Positions 1-7,005 of a DNA stretch of 17,681 nt are shown in pieces. The notes under the pieces were generated by a model. It was not told where the DNA came from. It worked only from the letters and a program-made list of their open reading frames with translations, and searched no databases. Origin of the DNA: UBA2428 sp002343545 (GTDB taxonomy: Bacteria; Bdellovibrionota; UBA2428); the NCBI GenBank assembly GCA_937952285.1, contig CALFZE010000128.1, forward strand, positions 1 through 17,681, read 5' to 3'. How positions within the stretch are numbered: position 1 is the first letter of the stretch; the number at the start of each line of letters is the position of its first letter. A program made the position numbers and the translations under genes.

Positions 1-648
1 GCCTATTCCGTGCTCGACGAAGAAGAAAAGAACTCCATCCTGGAAGACGTCGAGCACGCCTTCGGGATCCTCGGCAACCCGGCCAAGCGCCGCGAGTACG
101 ATCTCGCGATGGGCTTCGAATCCTCGCCTTCGGGCGCGCTCGATCCGGTCGCGGGCAGCCCCGGTTTCGAGCACGAGCCCGTGGTGATCCGCGACAAGAA
201 GGGCAGCTCGTCGATCCTCGAAGAGATCCAGAAGCGCGCCTCCGCCCCGGCCTCGGCGACGCCCGAAGCGGGCGAAGAAGTCCGTCCGTCGAACGTCACG
301 CCGATCCGCAAGGTCGTCGAGGAACGCAAGATGCCGCACTACGAGCCGAACCCGGAGTTCGAAGAGAAGATCCGGGCCTGCGAATCCGTGGACGGCGCCT
401 TCCTGCGCGCCGTGCGGATCTACCGCCGCATGGAAGTCGAAGAGCTCGCGCAGATGTGCCGGCTTTCGCCCTCCCACGTGTCCTGCCTCGAGGACGAGGA
501 CGGCGCGAGCTTCCACCAGCCGGTTTACCTGCGCGGGCATGTCCTGCTGGTTTGCCGGACTTTGGAGCTGCCGAACCCCGAAAAATTGGCCCGGAGCTAC
601 CTGGATCGGATGCGGGCCCAGGGCAAGATCGCCAAAGCGCCCTTCTAA
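1..648 (+). CDS. J-domain protein with RodZ-type HTH_25 domain (5' partial)
   Basis: The frame is open from base 1, so the start lies upstream; 215 residues are visible. Residues 1-37 read as the end of a J-domain (helix III and IV, ending in the typical NPAKRREYD), which in complete form would bind DnaK-type chaperones. The HPD tripeptide is not in the window. Residues 40-115 are a low-complexity linker rich in Ala, Pro, Glu and Ser. Residues 116-205 match the HTH_25 helix-turn-helix of RodZ-like proteins (GAFLRAVRIYR, then EELAQMCRLSPSHVSCLE, then QPVYLRGHVLLVCRTL). No transmembrane segment follows, so unlike RodZ this is a soluble protein. It is followed 18 bp later by the pseudouridine synthase gene, so the two are probably cotranscribed. 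The domain calls are by recognition; the role (regulator or cytoskeleton/chaperone adaptor) is not known. Confidence 0.8.
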   Translation, partial: AYSVLDEEEKNSILEDVEHAFGILGNPAKRREYDLAMGFESSPSGALDPVAGSPGFEHEPVVIRDKKGSSSILEEIQKRASAPASATPEAGEEVRPSNVTPIRKVVEERKMPHYEPNPEFEEKIRACESVDGAFLRAVRIYRRMEVEELAQMCRLSPSHVSCLEDEDGASFHQPVYLRGHVLLVCRTLELPNPEKLARSYLDRMRAQGKIAKAPF

Positions 649-666
649 GGGTAGACCGCTTTTCCT

Positions 667-1764
667 ATGTCCAAGACGCTTGATCCGGCCGAGATTTTTC
701 CCTGGTCCGTTCCCGAAGACGCCGCCGGCGCCCGTCTGGACCAGTTGCTCGTGCAAGCCTTTCCCGAAATCTCGCGCAGCCAATGGGCGAAGCGGGTCGA
801 GGAAGGTCGGGTCCTCGTGGATGCGCAGGTCTCGGCCCCCAGTTTCAAGCCCAAGGCCGGTCAGGTCCTGAGCTGGTCTCCGGCCGAAGCCGTGGCCGCG
901 CCGGCCGATTCGATGAAGTTCGAAGGCGAAGAGCCCGAAGTGCTCTTTGAAGACGACGACATCGTCGTCGTGAACAAGCCCGAAGGCCTCACGGTGCACG
1001 CCGGCGCGGGCGTGCCGACCTCGCGCACGCTCGTGGGTTGGCTCCTCGCCTCGGGCCGCGTTCGTTCGGACGACGGCCTCGATCCGGAGCGTCCGGGCAT
1101 CGTGCACCGTCTCGACCGCGGGACTTCCGGCGTCATGGTCGTCGCCAAGCACGCGAGCGCCCACGCCGCGCTCGCGCGCCAATTCGAAAGCCGCCAGGCC
1201 GGTCGCCTTTATTGGGCCGTGGTCGAGGGACGCGTCCAGGCCCTCTTCCAAAAACGCCCGGTGCGTCTGGAAAAACTCCTCCACCGCGATCCGCCGAGCT
1301 GCGCGCTTCGACTCATCGAAGACGGCATCGCGAGCTTCACGAGCCTGCTCTCGCGCGATTCGGCCGACCGCACGCGCTTCCGCGTGAGCCATGACCAGGG
1401 CAAGCGGGCCCTCACGCATTTTCTCGAAGTCGCGCGCAACCAGCAGTTTTCGTTGCTCGAGCTCAAGCTCGGCACGGGCCGCACGCACCAGATCCGCGTC
1501 CACCTGTCCTTCCTCGGGTTCCCGATCGTGGGCGACGGCGCTTACGGCGGGCGCGGCCATCCGCGTATCCTGCTTCACGCCCACACGCTTCAACTCCGTC
1601 ACCCGCGTAGCGAGGAAGCCATGGAATTCCACGCTCCCTGGCCCGCCTCGGCGGCGGCTTGGTTGACAGCCGAAGGCTTGGGCGCCCAAACTCGGAGTCC
1701 GCTATGGGACACGCTGGAGGCAGACTCGAGTTCGGATTCGAACAAGGATGGGCTCGAGGACTGA
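667..1764 (+). CDS. RluA/RluD-family 23S rRNA pseudouridine synthase
   Basis: A 365-residue cytoplasmic RNA-modifying enzyme that would isomerise specific uridines to pseudouridine in 23S rRNA. Residues 19-70 form an S4 RNA-binding domain (ARLDQLLVQAFP through VSAPSFKPKAGQVLSW). The catalytic domain starts near residue 92 with the signature DDIVVVNKPEGLTVHAG; the motif HRLDRGTSG at 147-155 carries the catalytic Asp150. Further conserved stretches are RLYWAVVEG near 180 and TGRTHQIRVHLSFLGFPIVGD near the C-terminus. The S4 domain and the next gene being pgeF (the rluD-yfiH order of E. coli) favour RluD over RluA, but the exact target uridines cannot be read from sequence. The C-terminal Ser/Asp-rich tail overlaps the pgeF start by 61 bp in another frame. 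Start ATG chosen because it precedes the S4 domain closely; its ribosome site is weak, suggesting coupling to the upstream gene. Confidence 0.92.
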   Translation: MSKTLDPAEIFPWSVPEDAAGARLDQLLVQAFPEISRSQWAKRVEEGRVLVDAQVSAPSFKPKAGQVLSWSPAEAVAAPADSMKFEGEEPEVLFEDDDIVVVNKPEGLTVHAGAGVPTSRTLVGWLLASGRVRSDDGLDPERPGIVHRLDRGTSGVMVVAKHASAHAALARQFESRQAGRLYWAVVEGRVQALFQKRPVRLEKLLHRDPPSCALRLIEDGIASFTSLLSRDSADRTRFRVSHDQGKRALTHFLEVARNQQFSLLELKLGTGRTHQIRVHLSFLGFPIVGDGAYGGRGHPRILLHAHTLQLRHPRSEEAMEFHAPWPASAAAWLTAEGLGAQTRSPLWDTLEADSSSDSNKDGLED

Positions 1765-2405
1765 CGCTCGTCTTCGGTACGCGCGAGGAAAGCGCGACGC
1801 TCGATCGCGAGAATTTCTTCTACGTCGATCAGTTTCACGGCCGCGATATCCTGGAGATCGGCCCGTCGGCCGCCGCGAAGGCGGGGGCGCAAGGCCGCGC
1901 CGACGGCGTCATGGCCGTGGGGGACCTCGCCAAGGGTCTCGCGCGCCCCTTGCTGATCCGCACCGCCGACTGCGGCCCCATCGCCTACGTCGACCGCGCG
2001 AGCGAGCGCATCGCGCTCGTGCACGCGGGTTGGCGGGGCCTCGCGGCGGGCATCCATCGTCGCCCCTTCGAGGATCTCGGCTTCGATCCCGCGACGACGT
2101 GGGTTTGGGTGGGGCCTTGCCTAAACGGCCGCAACTTCGAGGTTGGCGAGGATATGTGGTCCCAGTTCGGCCGCGCGGCCGCGGATCCCAAGTTCTTCTC
2201 GCCCGTCGCGGGGCGCGCCGACAAACGTCACTTCCAGTCTTGGGCCTACCTCGAGGCCGAGTTTTCGCGGCTGAGGGCCGAGGTTTTCTACAACGTCGAG
2301 GTCGACACCTTCGAGAACGAGGAGTTCGCGTCTTACCGCCGGGCGAAGGCGCGCGGGGAGACGCTCGGGCAGCAGAATTTCACCCGCCTGGGTTTTGGAT
2401 CCTAA
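1704..2405 (+). CDS. pgeF: YfiH/PgeF laccase-domain peptidoglycan editing factor
   Basis: A 233-residue protein of the Cu-oxidase_4 (YfiH, 'polyphenol oxidase') family. The E. coli member PgeF removes wrongly made L-Ser-containing muropeptide precursors, and mammalian homologues (FAMIN) act on purine nucleosides. The expected metal-site residues are present: His45 in DQFHG, Cys90 in TADCGP and His107 in HAGWRGL. The GPCLNGRNFEVG block (137-148) and a C-terminal FASYRR (208-213) are also typical. The usual Leu after the Cys is Gly here. Start ATG 1704 has a GGAG ribosome site at 1694-1697; the frame is open further upstream but that part lies inside the pseudouridine synthase gene and shows no family similarity. 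The 61-bp overlap with that gene implies translational coupling. Confidence 0.88.
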   Translation: MGHAGGRLEFGFEQGWARGLTLVFGTREESATLDRENFFYVDQFHGRDILEIGPSAAAKAGAQGRADGVMAVGDLAKGLARPLLIRTADCGPIAYVDRASERIALVHAGWRGLAAGIHRRPFEDLGFDPATTWVWVGPCLNGRNFEVGEDMWSQFGRAAADPKFFSPVAGRADKRHFQSWAYLEAEFSRLRAEVFYNVEVDTFENEEFASYRRAKARGETLGQQNFTRLGFGS

Positions 2406-2499
2406 AAGTTAATGATCGGCCCTCGAAAGTTGCTTTAGGCAACGGGGCCCTTCGGGCAGCTTCTCCCTCGTCCCGCCGCCCGGGACCGAGAGGTGAATC

Positions 2500-3324
2500 A
2501 TGTCCGATGCGTTCCATCCTTCCATCCCCGCCGAAGCCCGCCCGGTCTTGGCGCGACTGCGCGCCCACCGCTCGATCCGTCGCTTTCGCCCCGATCCTGT
2601 CCCGGCCGAGTACCTGGCCGAGATCCTCGAGGCCGCGCGACGGGCTTCGAGTTCGGGCAACATGCAGTCCTACTCGATCATCGTGACCCGCGACGCGCTC
2701 CGGCGCCGCGAGCTGCACGCCCTTCACTTCGAGCAGGACCTCGTGCTCGAGGCGCCCGTGTTCCTGACCTTCTGCGCGGATTTTCGGCGCATGCGCCGCT
2801 GGCTCGCGCTCTCCGAGGCGGCCGATAACTTCGACAACGAGTTCAGTTTTGGCGTGGGCGCCATCGACGCGATCCTCGCGTCGCAACACGCGGCGACGGC
2901 CGCCGAAGCGCTGGGGCTCGGAATCTGTTACTTGGGAACGACGCTCGCGCAAACGGGACTCATCGCGAAGGCGCTCCGTTGCCCGCCGGGCGTCGTGCCG
3001 GTCGTCGGTTTCGCGCTCGGTCGTCCGGCCGAGCATCCCGCGCTTCGCGATCGGCTGCCCCTCGAGTCTCTCGTGCACGAAGAAGACTACCGAGACCCGA
3101 GCGACGAAGACGTACGTCGGGCCTACGCGGAGCGCGAGCGCGCCGGTTGGAAGCGCTACGCCGAAAACCCCGAGCTCGCCGAGCGGATGCGCGAAAGCGG
3201 CGTGAAGAACCTGGCCCAGGTCTACACGACGCTCAAATACACGCGCGAGTCGCACCTCGGCTACTCGCGCCATCTCCTCGAGACGCTGCGGGCGCAGGAC
3301 TTCACACCGAAGCCAAAGTCCTAG
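2500..3324 (+). CDS. Nitroreductase-family FMN oxidoreductase (NfsA-like)
   Basis: A 274-residue cytoplasmic flavoprotein that probably reduces nitro or quinone compounds with NAD(P)H. FMN phosphate-binding residues are in HRSIRRF (23-29), and SSGNMQSYS (51-59) is the typical second FMN contact region. The central part (GVGAIDAILASQHAATAAEALGLG) is the dimer-interface helix followed by GICYLGT. The longer form with a C-terminal extension ending in SRHLLETLRAQDF fits the NfsA/FRP subgroup rather than short NfsB-type enzymes. ATG 2500 follows a GAGAGG ribosome site. The 94 bp before it separate it from pgeF and hold two small hairpins, so it may have its own transcript. Its TAG stop overlaps the stop of the convergent next gene. 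The physiological substrate cannot be deduced. Confidence 0.9.
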   Translation: MSDAFHPSIPAEARPVLARLRAHRSIRRFRPDPVPAEYLAEILEAARRASSSGNMQSYSIIVTRDALRRRELHALHFEQDLVLEAPVFLTFCADFRRMRRWLALSEAADNFDNEFSFGVGAIDAILASQHAATAAEALGLGICYLGTTLAQTGLIAKALRCPPGVVPVVGFALGRPAEHPALRDRLPLESLVHEEDYRDPSDEDVRRAYAERERAGWKRYAENPELAERMRESGVKNLAQVYTTLKYTRESHLGYSRHLLETLRAQDFTPKPKS

Positions 3325-3731
3325 GGGCGACCGGCGTTACAGACGGGCGTGAGACGGATTTCGCTTTGGCAGGTTTTGCGGGCTTCGGCGAGCTGCGCTT
3401 CGCTGAAGAGGCCGCCCGTGCCACCGCGGTTAAACGCTTCGCCGCTGCGCAGAGTTTTAATGGTCTTGGAAGCGGCCGTGATCGGGTCGAACTCGATGTA
3501 CTGGATTCGCCAAGTGATCTTGCTGTCGTAGTAGCCGCCGTAGACTTCGCACTCGCAATAGTAGCGCTTCGGACTGGGGGCGTTCGCGCCGTCCGAACAG
3601 CTCACCGTCATCGTGTCGCCCGCGACGAGGGTGACCTGGGAGCCGGGTTGAAGACTGACGGTGGAAGCGGCGAACGAGGTGGCGGTGAAGGCCACGACGA
3701 GGCCCAGAGCGAAGAACCGGATCGAGTTCAT
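3321..3731 (-). CDS. Small secreted Cys-rich protein, function unknown
   Basis: A 136-residue protein that I do not recognise. Residues 1-21 are a clear Sec signal peptide (MNSIRFF, hydrophobic core LGLVVAFTATSF, cleavage after FAA), so the mature protein of about 115 residues is periplasmic or exported. It has five cysteines (45, 59, 61, 121, 131) with a CEC motif at 59-61, suggesting disulfides with one unpaired cysteine. There is an aromatic-rich stretch RYYCECEVYGGYY. ATG 3731 has a near-perfect ribosome site (AAAGGAG, six bases upstream), one of the strongest in the window, so the protein may be well expressed. The gene is convergent to the nitroreductase and shares its stop-codon bases. 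Confidence 0.75.
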   Translation of the reverse strand: MNSIRFFALGLVVAFTATSFAASTVSLQPGSQVTLVAGDTMTVSCSDGANAPSPKRYYCECEVYGGYYDSKITWRIQYIEFDPITAASKTIKTLRSGEAFNRGGTGGLFSEAQLAEARKTCQSEIRLTPVCNAGRP

Positions 3732-3794
3732 AGAGGTCTCCTTTGCGTTTCAACCCCTTCCGAACCCCGCCCGAAATCTACCTAAAATCGGGCC

Positions 3795-3835
3795 GCGCGG
3801 GTAGCCGCGAAACCCTGACTTTCTGACTTCGATCT
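3795..3835 (-). terminator. Candidate terminator or hairpin after the GNAT gene
   Basis: On the minus strand, downstream of the acetyltransferase, the sequence can fold as CGCGG-CTAC-CCGCG with further GC pairing around it, followed by a short T-containing stretch. The T-run is poor, so this is only a possible terminator separating the acetyltransferase from the secreted-protein gene. Confidence 0.2.
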
Positions 3836-3865
3836 TGGGGAATTTCGTGGCCTTGGCAAAAGAAC

Positions 3866-4354
3866 TTAACTTTCGAGTCGCATGGGCTGGGTGCGGACCT
3901 CGCTGCCGCCGATGTTGCGCTTGATCGAAGGGCCGCTCTCGCGAAAGCCGAAGCGCCGATAGAAGCCTTGGGCCGTGAGCGTCGAGGTCAGCTGGACGTC
4001 GGTCACCCCGCGCGCTTTGATTTCGGCGAGCATCTTTTCCATGAGGCCGCGCCCGCAGTCCCGGCCGACGGCTTCGGGGGCCAGGTAGAGCCCCCTGATT
4101 TCGGCGCTCGGCTTGCCGTCGAGCTCGGCGAAGGCGAGGTGGGCGAAACCCAGGATCTTTTCGTTTTCCTCGACGACCCAGACGAAGTCTTTCGTCATGT
4201 TGGCGATGCGGATTTCGTCGCGGTAGGGGCGGTTTCCCCATCCCGCGATTTCCTCGGGCGTGTGGTCGCGCGAGCAGACCTCGCGGATGGAGCGCATGTG
4301 GGCGTCGTGGATGCCGCGGGCGTCCTCGGGCCGGGCGCGTCGGATCGTCGTCAT
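3866..4354 (-). CDS. GNAT-family N-acetyltransferase
   Basis: A 162-residue single-domain acetyltransferase transferring acetyl from acetyl-CoA to an amine of unknown identity. The N-terminus (IRRARPEDARGIHDAH) is the standard first strand and helix. The beta-4 strand region reads EIRGLYLAPEAVGR, and the acetyl-CoA pyrophosphate loop R-x-x-G-x-G is R98-DC-G101-R-G103. The C-terminal AQGFYRRFGFRESG (128-141) is the usual final motif with the general-acid Tyr. The ATG at 4354 sits 31 bp downstream of the preceding minus-strand gene (DUF429-like), so the two could be cotranscribed. Family assignment is firm; the substrate is not predictable. Confidence 0.88.
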   Translation of the reverse strand: MTTIRRARPEDARGIHDAHMRSIREVCSRDHTPEEIAGWGNRPYRDEIRIANMTKDFVWVVEENEKILGFAHLAFAELDGKPSAEIRGLYLAPEAVGRDCGRGLMEKMLAEIKARGVTDVQLTSTLTAQGFYRRFGFRESGPSIKRNIGGSEVRTQPMRLES

Positions 4355-4385
4355 GCCGACATCGTAACGCGAGCTCGCGCGGCGA

Positions 4386-5228
4386 TCAAAAGATCGCGTT
4401 CCAATCCGTGTCGGTGCGGGGAACGTGGATCCAGGCGCTCGTCTTGGGGAAGCCCCGCGGAGGCTTTTCGGTCAGCTCGAGCGCGGCGAGATGCACGGTG
4501 AGCGCCGAGACGAAGGCGTGAAAGTGGTTCAGGTGCAGGATCATCGCTTCGAGGTCGTGGTCATAGAGGAAGAGCTGCGGCAGACGTTTGTTCACGTGCG
4601 TGAAGAAAGCCTCGCGCGCGGCCACGCCCTTCTCGAGGTCGGTGTACTGCGCGGGAATCGTCTTGGGCATCGTGAGCGACTTCGCGATCCGCAGGACCGA
4701 GGCGCGCGGATGGACCTCGAAGCGCGGTTCCGGCAGGACGTGCTTGAGGTGCTGGAGCCGCGCGGTGAGCGGCGCCGCGTTCGCGCCGAGCGCGTCGGTC
4801 GAGAGGAACTTCTCGGGCGTCAGGTAACGGAGCCAAACCTCGCAGGCGCGTTGCAGGTAGGGCGCAAAGGCCCGTGGCTTGGGCCGCAGCGATTCCCAGG
4901 TCTTGTGCATCCAGCGCGACTCGGCGTCGGCGGCGCGCCCCACTTCGCGTTCGCTTTTCGGGCCGTCGAGAAAGCCCACGGGCAGGCTCAGCGGACCGCT
5001 CACGCCGAGGCCGCGGAACTCCGCGCAATCGGCGGCGAGCTGACGGAGTTCCGTCACGAGCACTTCGTCCTGCGAAAGGTCCATGCGGCGCTGGGTCTTG
5101 GAGGGCAGGAGTTCCGAAAGGATGAGCTTACGGGACTTCGGGTAGACGTCCAAAACGGCGACGATCGTGCGGCCGCCTTTCCCGCCGGGGAGTTCCAGGC
5201 CGATCGAGCGTTGGCTTTCGCGTAGCAT
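4386..5228 (-). CDS. DUF429-like predicted RNase H-fold protein
   Basis: A 280-residue protein resembling the DUF429 family, predicted nucleases with an RNase H-like fold but no established function. Visible family-like elements are the N-terminal strand IGLELPGG (9-16), the VAVLDVYP strand (23-30), LGVSGPLSLPVG (74-85) where the family has IDxPxGLP, the EVHPRASVL block (171-179) followed by basic PKTIPAQYTDLEKGVAAREAF (the EvHPE...G...R pattern), and the C-terminal HDLEAMI...HAFVSALTVHLAAL (224-250), equivalent to the HDxxDAxxxAxTA motif. The first acidic residue is Glu12 rather than the common Asp. ATG 5228 was chosen because the 46 codons upstream overlap the coaE gene on the other strand and look non-homologous. 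It is divergent from coaE with 46 bp between starts. Confidence 0.6.
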   Translation of the reverse strand: MLRESQRSIGLELPGGKGGRTIVAVLDVYPKSRKLILSELLPSKTQRRMDLSQDEVLVTELRQLAADCAEFRGLGVSGPLSLPVGFLDGPKSEREVGRAADAESRWMHKTWESLRPKPRAFAPYLQRACEVWLRYLTPEKFLSTDALGANAAPLTARLQHLKHVLPEPRFEVHPRASVLRIAKSLTMPKTIPAQYTDLEKGVAAREAFFTHVNKRLPQLFLYDHDLEAMILHLNHFHAFVSALTVHLAALELTEKPPRGFPKTSAWIHVPRTDTDWNAIF

Positions 5229-5240
5229 CCATCTTATGAT
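5211..5240 (+). promoter_or_regulatory. Candidate sigma-70 promoter for coaE
   Basis: TTGGCT at 5211-5216 and TATGAT at 5235-5240 are separated by 18 bp. This places a transcription start near 5247, about 28 bases before the coaE GTG. The element overlaps the first codons of the divergent DUF429-like gene. It is a pattern match only. Confidence 0.4.
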
Positions 5241-5274
5241 AACGGTCGTGGGGGACCTTGGACGAGAGGGCCGG

Positions 5275-5880
5275 GTGAAAGTTTTCGGCGTGACGGGGCT
5301 CGCCGGATCGGGCAAGTCCCGCGTCCTGCGCTTGCTCGAGGCGCGCGGGCTTCCCGTGCTCGACACGGACCAGGTGTCCCGCTGGGTCGTCGATCCCGCG
5401 CGTCCCGAAGGCCAGCGCGGCCTTTGGGATCTCGTTTCCGCCTTCGGCCAAGATATCCTGACGCCGGCCGGTCAGTTGGACCGCGCGAAATTACGCCACC
5501 TCATGGTGGCGAACCCCGAGGTCCGCGCCAAGCTCGAGAGTCTGCTGCACCCCCGCATCTTGGAAGCGGTCGCGCGGGTCGCCGAAGGGTGGGCGCGCGA
5601 CGGCGCCAAGGCGGGTTTCGTTGAGGGCACGCGTCTCGTGGAATCGGGCTTCGCGGCCCATCTCGACGGGCTCCTGCTCGTCACGGCGCCCGACGAAGTC
5701 CGGCGCGAGCGTCTCATGGCGCGCGACAAGCTCGGCGCCGAGGAAGCCACCGCGCTCCTGAGTATCCAGGACGAGGGGGCCATGCGCCGTTTCGCGACGG
5801 CGACCCTCGAGAACGACGGCGACGAAACGGCCCTCGGCGTGAAGGTGGGCGCTTGGTTGCGTCGCGAGGAGCTCGCTTGA
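5275..5880 (+). CDS. coaE: Dephospho-CoA kinase
   Basis: A 201-residue enzyme for the last step of coenzyme A synthesis: ATP-dependent 3'-phosphorylation of dephospho-CoA in the cytoplasm. The P-loop is G8-LAGS-G13-K14-S15, followed by LPVLDTDQVSRWVVD (27-40), the equivalent of the conserved DADxIxR motif, and LLHPRILEAV, the equivalent of the family's HPxV/I motif. Length matches the family. The GTG at 5275 was chosen because it has GAGAGGG just upstream and begins right at the first strand (MKVFGVTG); an in-frame ATG at 5236 has no ribosome site and lies within the promoter. The stop codon overlaps the TTG start of the outer-membrane protein gene. Confidence 0.92.
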   Translation: MKVFGVTGLAGSGKSRVLRLLEARGLPVLDTDQVSRWVVDPARPEGQRGLWDLVSAFGQDILTPAGQLDRAKLRHLMVANPEVRAKLESLLHPRILEAVARVAEGWARDGAKAGFVEGTRLVESGFAAHLDGLLLVTAPDEVRRERLMARDKLGAEEATALLSIQDEGAMRRFATATLENDGDETALGVKVGAWLRREELA

Positions 5881-7001
5881 AGCGCGCGCGCGGAGGCCTG
5901 GCGCTTGCGCTCCTCGCGTTCGGCGCGTCGGCTTCGGCGCGCGAGTACCCCGACCTGTTTCCGACCCCGCGCGGTCTCACGATGGGCGGGGCGCTCACGG
6001 CCACGGCGACGGGTTTCGACGCCCTTTCGTACAACGCGGCCGGGCTCGCGCTCAACGAGTCGAGTGACTTCATGGCGCCCGAGCTTTTCTCGGCGATGGG
6101 ATCGCCGGCCATCCGCGACATCATGACGACGCTGGGGAGTGCGGACAAATCACAGCCCGTCGCGCAGCAGTTGCGCGCCTTCGACGGGCGCTCGGCCTCG
6201 GCCGGCGTATCCCTGCTGTCCATGCGATGGTCCAAGCGACGCTTCGCGCTCGCCTTCGAAAACTGGACCCAGGCTTCGCTCCGCATCCGCACGCCTTCGC
6301 TGCTCTTCGCGAAGGTCGATTCGCGCCTCACCTCGGACATCGGCGTTTCGGCCGGCTACGCCCACGCCTTCTACGGCGGCAAGGTGCGCGCCGGCTTCGT
6401 CTTCCGCCCGGCGCTTATCCGCGCCGGTTTCGATCGGCGTCTCGAATCGCGCGAGATCCTCGATCTCGGCTCGCCGACCGTCATCCAGACCCTCGGCGGC
6501 GTGGGTTGGGGCGTTGATTTCGATCTGGGCGCGCAGGGGCATCTCGACGTTTGGAAGATCCTCGGCACCGAGATCAAACCTTCGTGGGGCATAGCCCTCC
6601 AGAACGTCTTCGAGAGCCGCTTCCCTTTTCGTATGCTCAAGGACAGCTTCGGCGGCGATCCGCCCGCGCTCGAACGTCGCGTGAACGCCGGCGTCGCGCT
6701 CAGCGCCGAGAACACGGGCGCGTTCAAGCCCACGCTCGCCGTCGACGTGCGCAATCTCTTGATCGAAGCCGAGGAATTCACGGAGCGCTTGGCGGTCGGC
6801 CTCGAGTTCCTCTTCGCGCCCCGTCCCTTCTTCCGCACGACGTTCCGCGGCCACCTGAGCGGCGGCAACTTGGGCGGCGGCATCGGGCTTGGCTTCGGTC
6901 CGACCGAGCTCGAGCTCGGCTCTTACGCCGTGAATCTCGGACGCGGCATGGGCGTCGGCGTGGATCGTCGACTCTACGGGCGTTTCGCGCTCGTTTGGTA
7001 G
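5877..7001 (+). CDS. Outer-membrane beta-barrel protein (FadL/PorV-like)
   Basis: A 374-residue secreted protein with a signal peptide (residues 1-20, MKRAR then LALALLAFGASASA), predicted to form an outer-membrane barrel. After the signal, PRGLTMGGALTATATGFDALSYNAAGLAL is the typical opening of FadL/PorV/TraF-like barrels (MGGA...D..A..YNPAGL pattern). The rest alternates hydrophobic and polar residues with Gly and aromatic residues (AGYAHAFYGGKVRAGFVF, FKPTLAVDVRNLL, GNLGGGIGLGFG) and ends in FALVW, with an aromatic C-terminal residue as expected for BAM substrates. The start is TTG 5877, overlapping the coaE TGA, with AGGAG at 5867-5871 five bases before it; an upstream frame extension inside coaE lacks a signal peptide. 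Ligand or transport role is unknown. The stop lies 4 bp from the convergent next gene. Confidence 0.78.
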   Translation: MKRARGGLALALLAFGASASAREYPDLFPTPRGLTMGGALTATATGFDALSYNAAGLALNESSDFMAPELFSAMGSPAIRDIMTTLGSADKSQPVAQQLRAFDGRSASAGVSLLSMRWSKRRFALAFENWTQASLRIRTPSLLFAKVDSRLTSDIGVSAGYAHAFYGGKVRAGFVFRPALIRAGFDRRLESREILDLGSPTVIQTLGGVGWGVDFDLGAQGHLDVWKILGTEIKPSWGIALQNVFESRFPFRMLKDSFGGDPPALERRVNAGVALSAENTGAFKPTLAVDVRNLLIEAEEFTERLAVGLEFLFAPRPFFRTTFRGHLSGGNLGGGIGLGFGPTELELGSYAVNLGRGMGVGVDRRLYGRFALVW

Positions 7002-7005
7002 GACG

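Noticed and set aside
2406..2499. Rho-independent terminator after pgeF
   Set aside because: GTTGC-TTTAG-GCAAC and GCCC-TTC-GGGC hairpins exist, but no T-run follows.
2380..3273. Long minus-strand open frame (297 codons) opposite the nitroreductase
   Set aside because: It is antisense to a clear nitroreductase, is rich in Arg/Gly/Val as GC-rich shadow frames are, and shows no domain.
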